64,000 bases of DNA from Bartonella sp. HY038 (GTDB taxonomy: Bacteria > Pseudomonadota > Alphaproteobacteria > Rhizobiales > Rhizobiaceae). Position numbers and translations under genes: made by a program. The DNA lies in contig NZ_CP059725.1 in NCBI RefSeq assembly GCF_014117425.1, positions 2,046,001 through 2,110,000 on the forward strand, in the 5' to 3' direction. Each line of letters begins with the position of its first letter. Position 1 is the first letter of the stretch. The notes beneath the pieces were generated by a model. That model had not been told where the DNA came from. It saw only the letters and a program-made list of their open reading frames with translations, and searched no databases. Positions 47,421 to 56,156 of this stretch are shown here, one piece after another.

Positions 47421-48452
47421 ATGACCCGCGTTATAATCGACAATGTGTCAGTAGTTTTTGGCAAAAATAGACAGCAAGCTTTAGCTTTAGCCGATGAAGG
47501 CGCTAATAGAGGCGAGGTTGAAACAGCAACCAAAGGCATATTAGGCGTTCACAATTGTAACCTTGCCATTGAGCAAGGTGAAATTTTGGTTTTAATGGGG
47601 CTTTCAGGCTCTGGAAAATCCACCCTTTTGCGAACAATAAACGGGCTTATCGCTCCGGCGCGCGGCCAAGTCATTATTGAAGATGAGAATAATGCTTATG
47701 ATGTTGCAAAATTAAAAAAGCGTGAACTACAGTTTTTACGCACCAAGCTTGTATCTATGGTATTTCAACAATTTGCTTTGCTACCATGGCGAAGCGTTGC
47801 AGAAAATGTAGGACTTGGCTTGGAAATAGCTAAAACTCCAAGACTCACCCGCGCAGAAATTGTAAAAGAACAACTTGCTCTCGTCGGTCTTGAAGAATGG
47901 GCCGACCACCCCATTAGTGCCCTTTCAGGCGGAATGCAGCAAAGAGTTGGTCTTGCGCGAGCTTTTTCCACAGGCGCACCGATTCTTTTAATGGACGAGC
48001 CATTTTCAGCTCTTGATCCGCTTATTCGCACTCACTTGCAAGACCAGTTAAAAGAAATTCAAAAGCGCTTAAATAAAGCGATTATCTTTGTCAGCCACGA
48101 CCTAAATGAAGCGATGCGCATTGGCACCCGCATTGCCATTATGCGTGATGCTCGCATTGTCCAATATGGCACTCCACAGGAAATTGTCTTATCACCAATT
48201 GATAGTCATGTTGCTGAATTTGTTCAACATATTAACCCTTTGACATTTTTAACAGCACGCGACATCATGCTTCCCTTCAACCGTGAAACAGCACGTGTTC
48301 GTGTCTCGGCCATGGCTAAAGCGACAACCCCTCTTAGCGAGCTTATCAATGCTTTAGCAAGAAGCCCAGGAGAGATTGGAATCGTTGAAAAAGGTCAAAT
48401 CATCGGTAGTGTTTCCAACAGGGAAATCCTCACGCATCTTTCTCGGCGTTAA
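47421..48452 (+). CDS. choV: Choline ABC transporter ATP-binding protein
   Basis: A 343-residue ATPase of the ProV/ChoV class. Walker [17 protein letters not shown] lies near residue 60, signature LSGGMQQRVGLARAF near 170 (GGMQQR is typical of the quaternary-amine group), and Walker B ILLMDEPFSALDPL near 190. A short C-terminal region follows in place of a full CBS pair. It is 31 bases after the permease gene and completes choXWV. Confidence 0.92.
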   Translation: MTRVIIDNVSVVFGKNRQQALALADEGANRGEVETATKGILGVHNCNLAIEQGEILVLMGLSGSGKSTLLRTINGLIAPARGQVIIEDENNAYDVAKLKKRELQFLRTKLVSMVFQQFALLPWRSVAENVGLGLEIAKTPRLTRAEIVKEQLALVGLEEWADHPISALSGGMQQRVGLARAFSTGAPILLMDEPFSALDPLIRTHLQDQLKEIQKRLNKAIIFVSHDLNEAMRIGTRIAIMRDARIVQYGTPQEIVLSPIDSHVAEFVQHINPLTFLTARDIMLPFNRETARVRVSAMAKATTPLSELINALARSPGEIGIVEKGQIIGSVSNREILTHLSRR

Positions 48453-48835
48453 TGTATTTTATGACTATACTTAGAAAAAAACCCATATTTTAAGTTTAAA
48501 TTTTAGCACCTATTAAATAAGAATGCCTTTTTACGCAAAAAAAATAAAATAGATGTCGGTAATTGATAAACTTCATTTGACAATAATACACGAATTAAAT
48601 ATCAATAAGATTAGTTAATGTTTTTTATCGGGGCAATAGGAATAGCTTATAATAAAGGCTATTTTAAAAAACATTAATTAAAATTGGCTAGCGGTGGGGT
48701 GTGCTTTTTAGTACATAAGCCTTTATTATCAATTCACTTGTTTTAGTCATCTGAATTGGGGGCTAGTTATCTTGATGGGATGTCTATGCTTGTGCATAGC
48801 CATTCATTGAAACATTCTGCTTGATGGATAACTGA
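48453..48835. other. Intergenic region upstream of the ArsR-type regulator
   Basis: These 383 bases hold no supported gene. A CTATGC-TTGT-GCATAG inverted repeat at 48784-48799, about 40 bases before the regulator's ATG, could be an autoregulatory operator. Confidence 0.4.
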
Positions 48836-49159
48836 ATGACAAACAAACTTGCATTTAAAAATTTGGTTTTGAACACGGATAAGGCCAGCGGCCTTTTGAC
48901 GGCAATGGCCAATGAAAAACGACTACAAATATTGTGCGAATTATCAGATGCGGAGCTTTCTGTTGGAATGCTTGCCGAAAAAGTGGACTTAAGTCAGTCT
49001 GCGCTTTCGCAGCATCTAGCTAAATTGCGTGCACTCAAACTCGTTACAACACGACGTGATGCGCAAACAATTTATTACTCAGTTGCATCACCAATGATCA
49101 CACCAGTATTAACGACATTGGAAACAATGTTTGCACGCAAACCATCTGTTAAAAATTAA
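48836..49159 (+). CDS. ArsR/SmtB family transcriptional regulator
   Basis: A 107-residue winged-helix protein: LLTAMANEKRLQILCELSDAE near residue 22, then the recognition region LSQSALSQHLAKLRALKLV near 55 and a wing with TIYYSV. It contains no metal-binding ELCVCDL motif; the only Cys is C41, in the conserved core helix, so it is probably not a classical metal sensor. It resembles the NolR/HlyU/BigR-like branch known in Rhizobiales. No neighbouring target gene is obvious. A terminator follows. Confidence 0.88.
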   Translation: MTNKLAFKNLVLNTDKASGLLTAMANEKRLQILCELSDAELSVGMLAEKVDLSQSALSQHLAKLRALKLVTTRRDAQTIYYSVASPMITPVLTTLETMFARKPSVKN

Positions 49160-49217
49160 TTTTTCAAGCAAAAATATATTTTTTAAGATGACCGTTTATC
49201 CGTGTGTAAACGATAAC

Positions 49218-49251
49218 AATATTGCCCAGCATCTTTTTGTTGGGCAATATT
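49218..49251 (+). terminator. Hairpin terminator after the ArsR-type gene
   Basis: A perfect 11-base stem (49218-49228 with 49241-49251) encloses a 12-base T-rich loop and is followed by ATTTG. It lies between convergent genes and could serve both. Confidence 0.75.
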
Positions 49252-49328
49252 ATTTGCCTGCACATATACTCATTACAACAATATCTATCCTTCATTTTCC
49301 TCAAAGTTAAGACAATTCAAAGCCAATA

Positions 49329-49858
49329 TCATTTATGGATCGCAAAAATGCGATGAGGCTTTAAATGGGCATGGCAATCAGGAACCTTGGGATGACTAAA
49401 GTGCTTTTCTAATAATTCACGCATGCCCAATTTTTGCATTAACCCAAGTGAAGGCAAATTGACAGCAGCAGTAAAAGCAACAATCTCATCGACAGCAAGA
49501 CGCTGAAAGCCATCATTCATGATATGTTGGGCTGCCTCAAAAGCAAAGCCTCGGCGCTGAAATTCAGGCAAAATAGGCCATGATATTTCAATTTTTCCAG
49601 CTGGTATTATTGACATTAAGTGCACCTCTTGCAATCCATATAGGTCAATAAGTCTACCAAATGCCTTGTCTTTTAAGGCATAGATCAAAAAACTAGTTTT
49701 TCATTATTTTCGCGTATTTGGTAAAATTTTTCAAATGCTTCGTGCTCATCTAACCGCTTTGGGAAAAAAACCATGACATTTGAATCATTATTTAAGCGAT
49801 AAAAGGCTAAAAAATCAGCATCCTGCTAATTACGAATAATCAAGCGAGCTGTCTCCAT
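49329..49858 (-). pseudogene. GNAT-family N-acetyltransferase, degraded
   Basis: The minus strand from ATG 49858 begins METARLIIRN, then hits TAG at codon 11 (49826-49828) where relatives have Trp. It continues QDADFLAFYRLNNDS... to about 49693, where a shift moves the frame. The C-terminal part (IYALKDKAFGRLIDL..., WPILPEFQRRGFAFEAA, FTAAVNLPSLGLMQKLGM) lies in a second frame ending at 49329. One extra base in the A6 tract at 49687-49692 would rejoin the frames. Two independent lesions make it a genuine pseudogene of a RimJ/RimL-type acetyltransferase. Confidence 0.8.
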
Positions 49859-49978
49859 TTATCTTATCTTTCTATTATTCTATATCTTTATCGAAATGCA
49901 AAATATTGATGAGATTGATTTTCTACACTCTATGTGGTGAAAAAAGCAGCTAATGTTTAACTACTCCAAATTAGCGTA

Positions 49979-50000
49979 AGAGCGCATTTTACCGCGCTCT
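49979..50000 (-). terminator. Terminator after serB
   Basis: A seven-base stem, AGAGCGC/GCGCTCT (49979-49985 with 49994-50000), lies 16 bases beyond the serB stop on its downstream side. Sequence on the transcript side is only weakly T-rich. Confidence 0.55.
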
Positions 50001-50015
50001 ATTTTTCAAAAATAA

Positions 50016-50915
50016 TTAACCTTTAAAATCTGCCTTGCGATAACCTTGAATATATAAAAGTGCAGTAAGGTCGCTATAGTCAATTCGCATGGAAGCAGCT
50101 TCTGCAACAACGGGTTTTGCATGTAGTGCAACGCCAGAGCCTGCGGCTTGCAACATAGCAAGATCATTAGCGCCATCACCGACTGCCATTGCTTCAAGCG
50201 GGGTAATACTCAAGCGGTTACAGATTTCTAATAATTTATCAAGTTTTGCTTGTTTGCCTAAAATCGGTTCTTGTACAATACCAGTGAGATTTTCGCCATC
50301 ATGCAATAATTCATTAGAATTATGCTCATTAAAGCCGATTTTTTCGCCAATGACAGAAGTAAACAACGTAAAGCCACCCGATACCAAAGCAGTATAAGCA
50401 CCATTTGCCCGCATTGTTTGTATGAGTTCGCGACCACCTGCCATGAGGCTAATGCGCTCATTAATAACTTTGTCAATGATTGTAAGCGGTAAACCTTTTA
50501 ATAAAGCTACACGCTCGCGTAATGCGGGTTCAAAAGCAATCTCACCATTCATTGCACGTTTTGTAATGTCGGAAACATGATCGCGAAGCCCTGCTTCCTC
50601 TGCAAGCTCGTCAATACATTCTTGCTCAATCATGGTAGAATCCATATCAGCAAGTAACAATTTCTTGCGGCGCTTTTCTACTTTTTGCACAACTACATCG
50701 ATTGGCTCCCCATCAAGACTTTCCAGTAAAGTTTGATAGGCTTCCTCTTGCGATATGCCTTGCTTTAATGGCATATCAAGAGCAATATTATCAGCAAGCC
50801 AATAAATAGCACTTGCATTAACACTTTGTGAGGCTTTTTCAGCCAATGCAGGTGTTAAAACTGGATCAACCGGATTGGCAATGAGCGTAGCAATAAGAGG
50901 TTCACTATTAGGCAT
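50016..50915 (-). CDS. serB: Phosphoserine phosphatase
   Basis: A 299-residue HAD-family enzyme for the last step of serine synthesis. An N-terminal ACT-like region (residues 1-75) precedes the catalytic LLADMDSTMIEQECIDELAE near 90 (DxDST nucleophile). Then come ALVSGGFTLF near 182 and AVGDGANDLAMLQAAG near 245. The start codon shares bases with the divergent miaA start. The miaA/serB arrangement is conserved in Hyphomicrobiales. Confidence 0.95.
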   Translation of the reverse strand: MPNSEPLIATLIANPVDPVLTPALAEKASQSVNASAIYWLADNIALDMPLKQGISQEEAYQTLLESLDGEPIDVVVQKVEKRRKKLLLADMDSTMIEQECIDELAEEAGLRDHVSDITKRAMNGEIAFEPALRERVALLKGLPLTIIDKVINERISLMAGGRELIQTMRANGAYTALVSGGFTLFTSVIGEKIGFNEHNSNELLHDGENLTGIVQEPILGKQAKLDKLLEICNRLSITPLEAMAVGDGANDLAMLQAAGSGVALHAKPVVAEAASMRIDYSDLTALLYIQGYRKADFKG

Positions 50916-51858
50916 GGATCAGAACTCCGCGAACACGCAAAAAAACAATGTTATTTTGATAGCCGGTCCGACAGCCAGCGGCAAGTCACAATTAGCAATT
51001 GATCTAGCTTTAGCCTATGATGGTGTCATCATTAACACAGATTCCATGCAGATTTATGATGTTTTAAATCTTTTAACCGCACGCCCCTCGCCTCGCGAAC
51101 TCGCGCAAGCACCTCATCATCTTTATGGACATGTTTCCCCTAAGCTATTTTTTTCTACTGGCCACTGGTTAGAAAATGTTCAACAACTTTTATACGATAA
51201 TCAAATCGCCAACAAAACGCTCATTTTTGTAGGTGGTACAGGTCTTTATTTTCGCGCGCTAATCGGCGGCGTTGCACAAATGCCAGAAATACCAAATCAT
51301 ATTCGTGAAAAATGGCGTAATGCTTTACTTGAAAAAGGCGCTCCAACTTTACATGAAGTTTTAAGTAGGGAGGACCCAATAACCGCAGAGCGCCTTAATC
51401 CAAATGACGGACAACGCATTGCAAGGGCTTTAGAAATCGTTGAGGCAACCCAAAAATCTATAACTTGGTGGCAGGCACAAAAGACACAGCCCTTAATCAA
51501 TGCTGAAAATGCGATTAAAATTGTCTTGGCACCCGAACGCCAAAGCAATAAAAGCCGCATCAGCCTGCGCCTTGATCAGATGGTAAAATTCGGCGCATTG
51601 GACGAAGTCAAGGCGCTTTTAGCTCTTGACCTTGCGCCCTCAATGCCAGCGATGAAGGCTATTGGCGTGCGTGAGTTTTCTAATTTTTTAAGTGGCAAAG
51701 CCCCATTGAATGAAGCGGTTGAACGGGCAAAAATTGAAACCTACCAATATGCCAAACGCCAAATGACATGGTTTCGCAATCAATTTAAAGAGGATTGGCA
51801 GCATTTTGAAAGTAGCGACAAAGCTTTTATTTCTTTAAAAAATCTGATGGGTAGTTAA
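50914..51858 (+). CDS. miaA: tRNA dimethylallyltransferase
   Basis: A 314-residue enzyme adding a dimethylallyl group to A37 of tRNAs reading codons that begin with U. The P-loop ILIAGPTASGKSQLA lies near residue 16, followed by INTDSMQIYDVLN, FVGGTGLYFRAL near 108 and the C-terminal AMKAIGVREF and TYQYAKRQMTWFRNQF. The start at 50914 gives a normal N-terminus. A frame start at 50875 lies inside serB and adds residues without homologous counterpart. Confidence 0.94.
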   Translation: MDQNSANTQKNNVILIAGPTASGKSQLAIDLALAYDGVIINTDSMQIYDVLNLLTARPSPRELAQAPHHLYGHVSPKLFFSTGHWLENVQQLLYDNQIANKTLIFVGGTGLYFRALIGGVAQMPEIPNHIREKWRNALLEKGAPTLHEVLSREDPITAERLNPNDGQRIARALEIVEATQKSITWWQAQKTQPLINAENAIKIVLAPERQSNKSRISLRLDQMVKFGALDEVKALLALDLAPSMPAMKAIGVREFSNFLSGKAPLNEAVERAKIETYQYAKRQMTWFRNQFKEDWQHFESSDKAFISLKNLMGS

Positions 51859-51868
51859 AGCGCTAATT

Positions 51869-52120
51869 ATGGATGCAATCAATCTTGGCAGTGAAACCGA
51901 TAAAGCATTAATATTAAAAATCAAACGATATTTGCATGATAAAAATGCTACTCTTGTAAAACATGATTGGGCGCTTGCGGGATCTCAAGAAATTGAGACA
52001 TGGCTATTTTGTATTGATAATCAAGAAATTAAAATAGAGCTTGAGACCTATGAAGGAATTATGGCTTATGGTACCCCCCAAACTTTGAAAGCTTTACTTA
52101 CCTATTTAGTAAAAGGGTAA
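51869..52120 (+). CDS. Small hypothetical protein (83 aa)
   Basis: The ATG at 51869 follows miaA by 10 bases on the same strand. The protein is soluble, mixed alpha/beta in appearance (KALILKIKRYLHDKN, WLFCIDNQEIKIELETYEG, LKALLTYLVKG), with no signal peptide or known motif that I recognise. Close spacing suggests co-transcription with miaA. Function unknown. Confidence 0.65.
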   Translation: MDAINLGSETDKALILKIKRYLHDKNATLVKHDWALAGSQEIETWLFCIDNQEIKIELETYEGIMAYGTPQTLKALLTYLVKG

Positions 52121-52200
52121 AATATTTTTAAAAATAAACCTTTGATGTAAAATATTTTGCTATATAAGATTTAAATATATTATGAACAGAGAGTAATTTT

Positions 52201-52524
52201 ATGCGTCATATAATTGGGTTCATTTCTATATTAGTGCTTTTAGCTGGTTGTGGAATATTCCGTTCTTCTTTTCCGCCTGAAATTCAAGATAAATGGCGCG
52301 GACAACCTATTGAAAATTTACAAAAAATAACGGGGTTTGGTTCTTTTAAAACTGATCGCAATGGCGAAAAATTTTATTACTTGCGACCAGTTGTTTATGA
52401 AAGAGGTGGAATGGCATATTGCGAATTTCGCGCCTATGTGGACGAGCATAACCGTATTACAAGACTGTATAATTATAAACACGGTTTAGATTGCATGTGG
52501 GGATATTTAGATGATTTAAAATGA
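52201..52524 (+). CDS. Small lipoprotein (107 aa)
   Basis: A lipoprotein signal with lipobox LLAGC (Cys near residue 17) is followed by a periplasmic domain of about 90 residues (WRGQPIENLQKITGFG, FYYLRPVVYE, YCEFRAYVDEHNRI). Two further cysteines could form a disulfide. AGAG precedes the ATG. It faces a second small lipoprotein gene across a hairpin. The fold resembles small BamE/OmlA-like lipoproteins only in size; no function is assigned. Confidence 0.7.
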   Translation: MRHIIGFISILVLLAGCGIFRSSFPPEIQDKWRGQPIENLQKITGFGSFKTDRNGEKFYYLRPVVYERGGMAYCEFRAYVDEHNRITRLYNYKHGLDCMWGYLDDLK

Positions 52525-52561
52525 ACCAATTATCAGAATTCATTTTCTAATATTGGCACAT

Positions 52562-52604
52562 AATGCCCCCAAACAGCATATTTACCTAACTGTTTAGAGG
52601 CATT
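52562..52604. terminator. Bipartite hairpin between convergent lipoprotein genes
   Basis: Two six-base stems, AATGCC/GGCATT (52562-52567 with 52599-52604) and AAACAG/CTGTTT (52571-52576 with 52590-52595), are separated by a symmetric three-base internal loop. There is no T run, but the position between gene ends suggests a bidirectional terminator. Confidence 0.45.
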
Positions 52605-52632
52605 GTATCCTTGCAGCTTTGATAACTCAAAT

Positions 52633-52980
52633 CTATTTAAATACACCACGAGCAATACAAACGGGCAATTTTATTTTTAATGTTTCCTGATAATAACGCC
52701 AACAGGCCTTGACTGCAGTAAAACCATCTGGCTCAATAAAACCTTTGTCTTCCATACAAAACCGTACTCTAGTCGATTCGTTAACCATTATGGCAAGTGG
52801 TGTAGGATGAGCTAATAGCTTCCTATTCTGGCCGCATTTTTCCAATTCAGCACGCGTTTGTGGTACATCGTAACCCGGTTTTTTATAATATTCTGCATTT
52901 GATGGAGGCGGTTGGAAATAGGCTCGTGAGCAACCAATTAGCCCCAATGCAACACATATAAATATAATATATTTACACAT
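52633..52980 (-). CDS. Small lipoprotein (115 aa)
   Basis: The lipobox LIGC (Cys near residue 17) follows a short hydrophobic signal. The mature part has a Pro-rich stretch (YFQPPPSN), then RAELEKCGQNRKLL, RVRFCMEDKGF and KACWRYY. The three later cysteines may form disulfides. No function is recognised. It is convergent with the 107-residue lipoprotein gene. Confidence 0.7.
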   Translation of the reverse strand: MCKYIIFICVALGLIGCSRAYFQPPPSNAEYYKKPGYDVPQTRAELEKCGQNRKLLAHPTPLAIMVNESTRVRFCMEDKGFIEPDGFTAVKACWRYYQETLKIKLPVCIARGVFK

Positions 52981-53298
52981 TATAATTACCCCTTATCTGT
53001 TGTTTGCCTTGATGATAGTGGTTATTGGTAGCCCATAGTCTTTTGCACAATCATCTTGTTGTAAACCATAACAACTATGAACGAAATATGCGGCCTTAAA
53101 AAGACAATATGAATGCTTTTTCTTCGAACTGGTGAAAGTAGTTGGTATTTGAGCAATGTAGCTAGCTTTTTCGCTGAAATATCCGTGTAAAAACTAATAA
53201 AAATGCTCATCCTATGATTGTTTTATCTTCAGCTTAATCACAAAATATTTTTAACCAAATAGATTTATTCAAATAATAAAATTACATAAAAATAGTTA
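52981..53298. other. Intergenic region upstream of the ilv leader
   Basis: These 318 bases hold no convincing gene. A 62-codon minus-strand frame (53022-53210) has no ribosome binding site and is not called. Promoters for the minus-strand lipoprotein and the ilv operon lie at its two ends. Confidence 0.4.
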
Positions 53299-53327
53299 TT
53301 GACGAATGGAAATTACGCGAATATGTT
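53299..53327 (+). promoter_or_regulatory. Predicted promoter of the ilvIH operon
   Basis: TTGACG (53299-53304) and TATGTT (53322-53327) are separated by 17 bases. The expected transcription start, six to eight bases downstream, falls at or next to the leader-peptide ATG at 53334. No ribosome binding site precedes that ATG. Confidence 0.55.
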
Positions 53328-53333
53328 ATTTTC

Positions 53334-53390
53334 ATGAAAAAGTTTCTTATTATTCTTGTGGTGTGGATGCGCATGGAGCTGGTGGTGTAA
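53334..53390 (+). CDS. ilv operon leader peptide (18 aa)
   Basis: The frame reads MKKFLIILVVWMRMELVV then stop. Nine of 18 residues are Leu, Ile or Val, in two clusters, as expected for a peptide sensing charged branched-chain tRNAs. It is followed by mutually exclusive hairpins and a terminator, then ilvI. The ATG probably coincides with the start of transcription, so it may be translated as a leaderless message. Confidence 0.8.
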   Translation: MKKFLIILVVWMRMELVV

Positions 53391-53447
53391 CCACCCGGCA
53401 CAAGCCTCCCATGCGCAAAACCAGGCTCCCACAAGGGGGCCTTTTTT
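53368..53447 (+). promoter_or_regulatory. Transcription attenuator of the ilvIH operon
   Basis: The terminator stem is GGCTCCC/GGGGGCC (53424-53430 with 53435-53441, one wobble pair) followed by TTTTTT. Its 5' arm with preceding bases (53420-53429) can instead pair with GGAGCTGGT (53375-53383), with one bulged base, to form an antiterminator. A third stem pairs 53368-53378 with 53406-53417, and a GGTGG/CCACC hairpin lies between. A ribosome stalled on the Leu/Ile/Val codons would expose the antiterminator arm. One reaching the stop codon would cover it. Confidence 0.75.
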
Positions 53448-53480
53448 ATTTTTAATATCAGCAAAAAACGAGTAACAGCA

Positions 53481-55278
53481 ATGATAAACGACCAAAAACC
53501 GAAAAAGACAAGAGATGGGCAGGAAATGTCAGGGGCGGAAATCGTAGTTCAGGCGCTTATTGATCAAGGTGTCGAACATATTTTCGGTTATCCGGGCGGT
53601 GCTGTACTTCCAATTTATGATGAAATTTTCCAGCAGGAAACATTCCAACATATTTTGGTTCGCCACGAACAAGCAGCAGGACATGCTGCGGAAGGCTATG
53701 CGCGCTCAACAGGTAAAGTCGGTGTCATGCTGGTAACATCGGGTCCTGGAGCAACTAACGCCGTCACACCACTACAAGATGCTTTAATGGATTCTATTCC
53801 CCTTGTTTGTATTTCAGGTCAGGTGCCAACTTTAATTGGCACAGACGGTTTTCAAGAAGCCGATACCGTTGGCATTACGCGTCCTTGCACCAAGCATAAT
53901 TGGTTGGTGAAAAATGTAAATGATCTTGCAAAAACAATCCATGAGGCATTTCACATTGCCCGCACTGGCCGCCCCCGGACCTGTACTTATTGATGTGCCA
54001 AAAGATATTCAATTTGCAACAGGTATTTACACAGCACCAACATCTATGCCGCGCACTAGCTATCAGCCCGTGCTTGATGGCGATGCTACTGCCATTGAAT
54101 ATGCGGTTCAGCTTCTTGCAGAAGCAAAGAGGCCTGTAATCTATTCAGGCGGCGGCGTTGTGAATTCTGGGCCCGATGCGATTCGCCTATTGCGCGAAAT
54201 GGTGGAATTTGGTGATTTTCCTATCACGTCAACCTTGATGGGGCTTGGCTCTTATCCGGCAACTGGTAAAAATTGGCTTGGCATGCTTGGTATGCATGGC
54301 ACTTACGAAGCGAATATGACCATGCATGATTGTGATGTTATGGTAGCGATTGGTGCGCGTTTTGATGACCGTATCACCGGCCGGGTTGACGCTTTTGCGC
54401 CCAATGCCCGTATTATCCATATTGATATTGATGCGTCATCTATTAACAAAAATATCCGTGTTGATGTGCCAATCATTGGTGATGTTGCCCGCGTATTGGA
54501 AGATTTGATGCGCCGCTATCGCGCAGTTCAACCAAAACCCGATGCACAATCACGCGCACAATGGTGGCAAGAAATTAACAAATGGCGCCGCCGCAATTCA
54601 CTTGCCTATCGCGAAAACCGCGATGTCATCATGCCGCAATATGCGATTGAGCGCCTTTATGAGCTTACCAAGGAGCGCACCCCCTATATCACCACTGAAG
54701 TTGGTCAACATCAAATGTGGGCAGCGCAATATTTTGGTTTTGACAAGCCAAAGCATTGGATGACTTCAGGTGGGCTTGGCACCATGGGCTATGGTTTTCC
54801 TGCGGCAATTGGTGTGCAAATTGCCCATCCTGATGATTTGGTTATGTGTATTGCAGGTGACGCATCTATCCAGATGAACATTCAAGAATTAAGTACCGCT
54901 ATCCAACATAATGCCGCAGTAAAAGTATTTATTTTGAACAATCATTATATGGGCATGGTGCGCCAATGGCAGCAATTATTGCATGGCAACCGCCTTTCCA
55001 ACTCCTATACTGAGGCTATGCCAGATTTTGTGAAACTAGCTGAAGCCTATGGCGCAAAGGGCATTGAATGCAGCAAACCAAGCGAACTTGATGATAAAAT
55101 CATTGAAATGATCGAGACTGATGGTCCGGTTATCTTCAATTGTAATGTGGTTGCGCTTGAAAATTGTTTCCCGATGATACCATCAGGGCGCGCGCATAAT
55201 GATATGCTCTTGCCAGATGAAGCAACCGATGAAGCTGTAGCCAACGCCATTGATAGCGAAGGACGCGCACTCGTCTAA
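53481..55278 (+). pseudogene. ilvI: Acetolactate synthase large subunit, frameshifted
   Basis: The first frame encodes the thiamine-diphosphate enzyme N-terminus: [16 protein letters not shown] near residue 36, [23 protein letters not shown] and [16 protein letters not shown]. It derails after HIARTGRP near residue 165. The next frame resumes exactly with [16 protein letters not shown] and runs to 55278, including GLGTMGYGFPAAIG and the cofactor motif CIAGDASIQMN with YMGMVRQWQQ. Removing one C from the C5 tract at 53972-53976 gives an intact protein of about 598 residues. With all motifs preserved, a sequencing error or very recent mutation is likely. The enzyme makes acetolactate or acetohydroxybutyrate for Val, Leu and Ile synthesis. 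Confidence 0.9.
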
Positions 55279-55370
55279 TATTGAAACACAAAAGCCTTGG
55301 CGCTGATCAATTTGGCGCCAACACTGTTTTTCAAAACCTATTTATAGCATTTGCTAGAAAGAATAAGACC

Positions 55371-55943
55371 ATGAATACCCAAAGTCTTAAATTCGGTTCA
55401 GCTTATTTCATCGAGGCTGATAATGATCCCTTGGAAAAGCACACATTAGCGGTTTTGGTTGATAATGAGCCCGGAGTTCTTGCGCGTGTCATCGGCCTAT
55501 TTTCCGGTCGTGGTTATAATATTGAGAGCCTTACCGTTTCTGAAACCGAGCAAGAGCAACACCTATCGCGCATCACGGTGGTAACACGCGCAACACCGCA
55601 TGTTATTGACCAAATTCGCCATCAATTAGAACGCATCGTGCCCGTTCACCGCGTAATCGACCTTGAGGAGCGCGCTAAGGAATTGCGTCAAGATGCACCG
55701 ATCGAGCGCGAGCTTGCCCTTGTTAAGGTGTCTGGCAAAGGTGTTGACCGCGTTGAGGCCTTGCGCCTTGCCGATGCGTTTCATGCCAAAGTCGTTGATG
55801 CCACCGTTGATCATTTTATTTTTGAAATTACCGGAAAATCATCAAAAATTGACCAATTTATTTCAATCATGCGCCCATTGGGGCTTATTGAAATTTGCCG
55901 CACAGGTATTGTTGCGATGAATCGCGGCGTGCAAGGCATGTAG
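55371..55943 (+). CDS. ilvH: Acetolactate synthase small subunit
   Basis: A 190-residue regulatory subunit. The N-terminal ACT domain has HTLAVLVDNEPGVLARVIGL near residue 26, then FSGRGYNIESLTVSETE, and a C-terminal domain with RELALVKVSGKG and DATVDHFIFEITGKSSKI. It provides valine feedback inhibition to IlvI. I chose the ATG at 55371; the frame open from 55281 includes non-homologous residues. It is 92 bases after ilvI and ends before a terminator. Confidence 0.94.
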   Translation: MNTQSLKFGSAYFIEADNDPLEKHTLAVLVDNEPGVLARVIGLFSGRGYNIESLTVSETEQEQHLSRITVVTRATPHVIDQIRHQLERIVPVHRVIDLEERAKELRQDAPIERELALVKVSGKGVDRVEALRLADAFHAKVVDATVDHFIFEITGKSSKIDQFISIMRPLGLIEICRTGIVAMNRGVQGM

Positions 55944-55982
55944 TTTTGCTTAAATAGCCTAAGATTGACATAAATATTAAAG

Positions 55983-56020
55983 GAGTGTTTTTTGATAAGA
56001 TCAATGAACACTCTTTTTTT
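55983..56020 (+). terminator. Rho-independent terminator after ilvH
   Basis: A seven-base stem, GAGTGTT/AACACTC (55983-55989 with 56007-56013), is followed by seven T residues. Confidence 0.8.
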
Positions 56021-56156
56021 ATAGTGAGCGCATTTGATTTTTAAAAAATCAAATGAACAAGACGAATGATGATAAATAATGACACACCTCTCTTTCAGGC
56101 TTTCAAGTGCAATATCTATATGGGTGAGGTTTTAAAGTTTTATAAGGGGAAAAGTG

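Noticed and set aside
53022..53210. 62-codon minus-strand frame upstream of the ilv leader
   Set aside because: No ribosome binding site and no recognisable domain.
53972..53976. Programmed frameshift in ilvI
   Set aside because: There is no typical slippery heptamer or downstream structure, and acetolactate synthase is not known to use frameshifting; a C-run indel is simpler.
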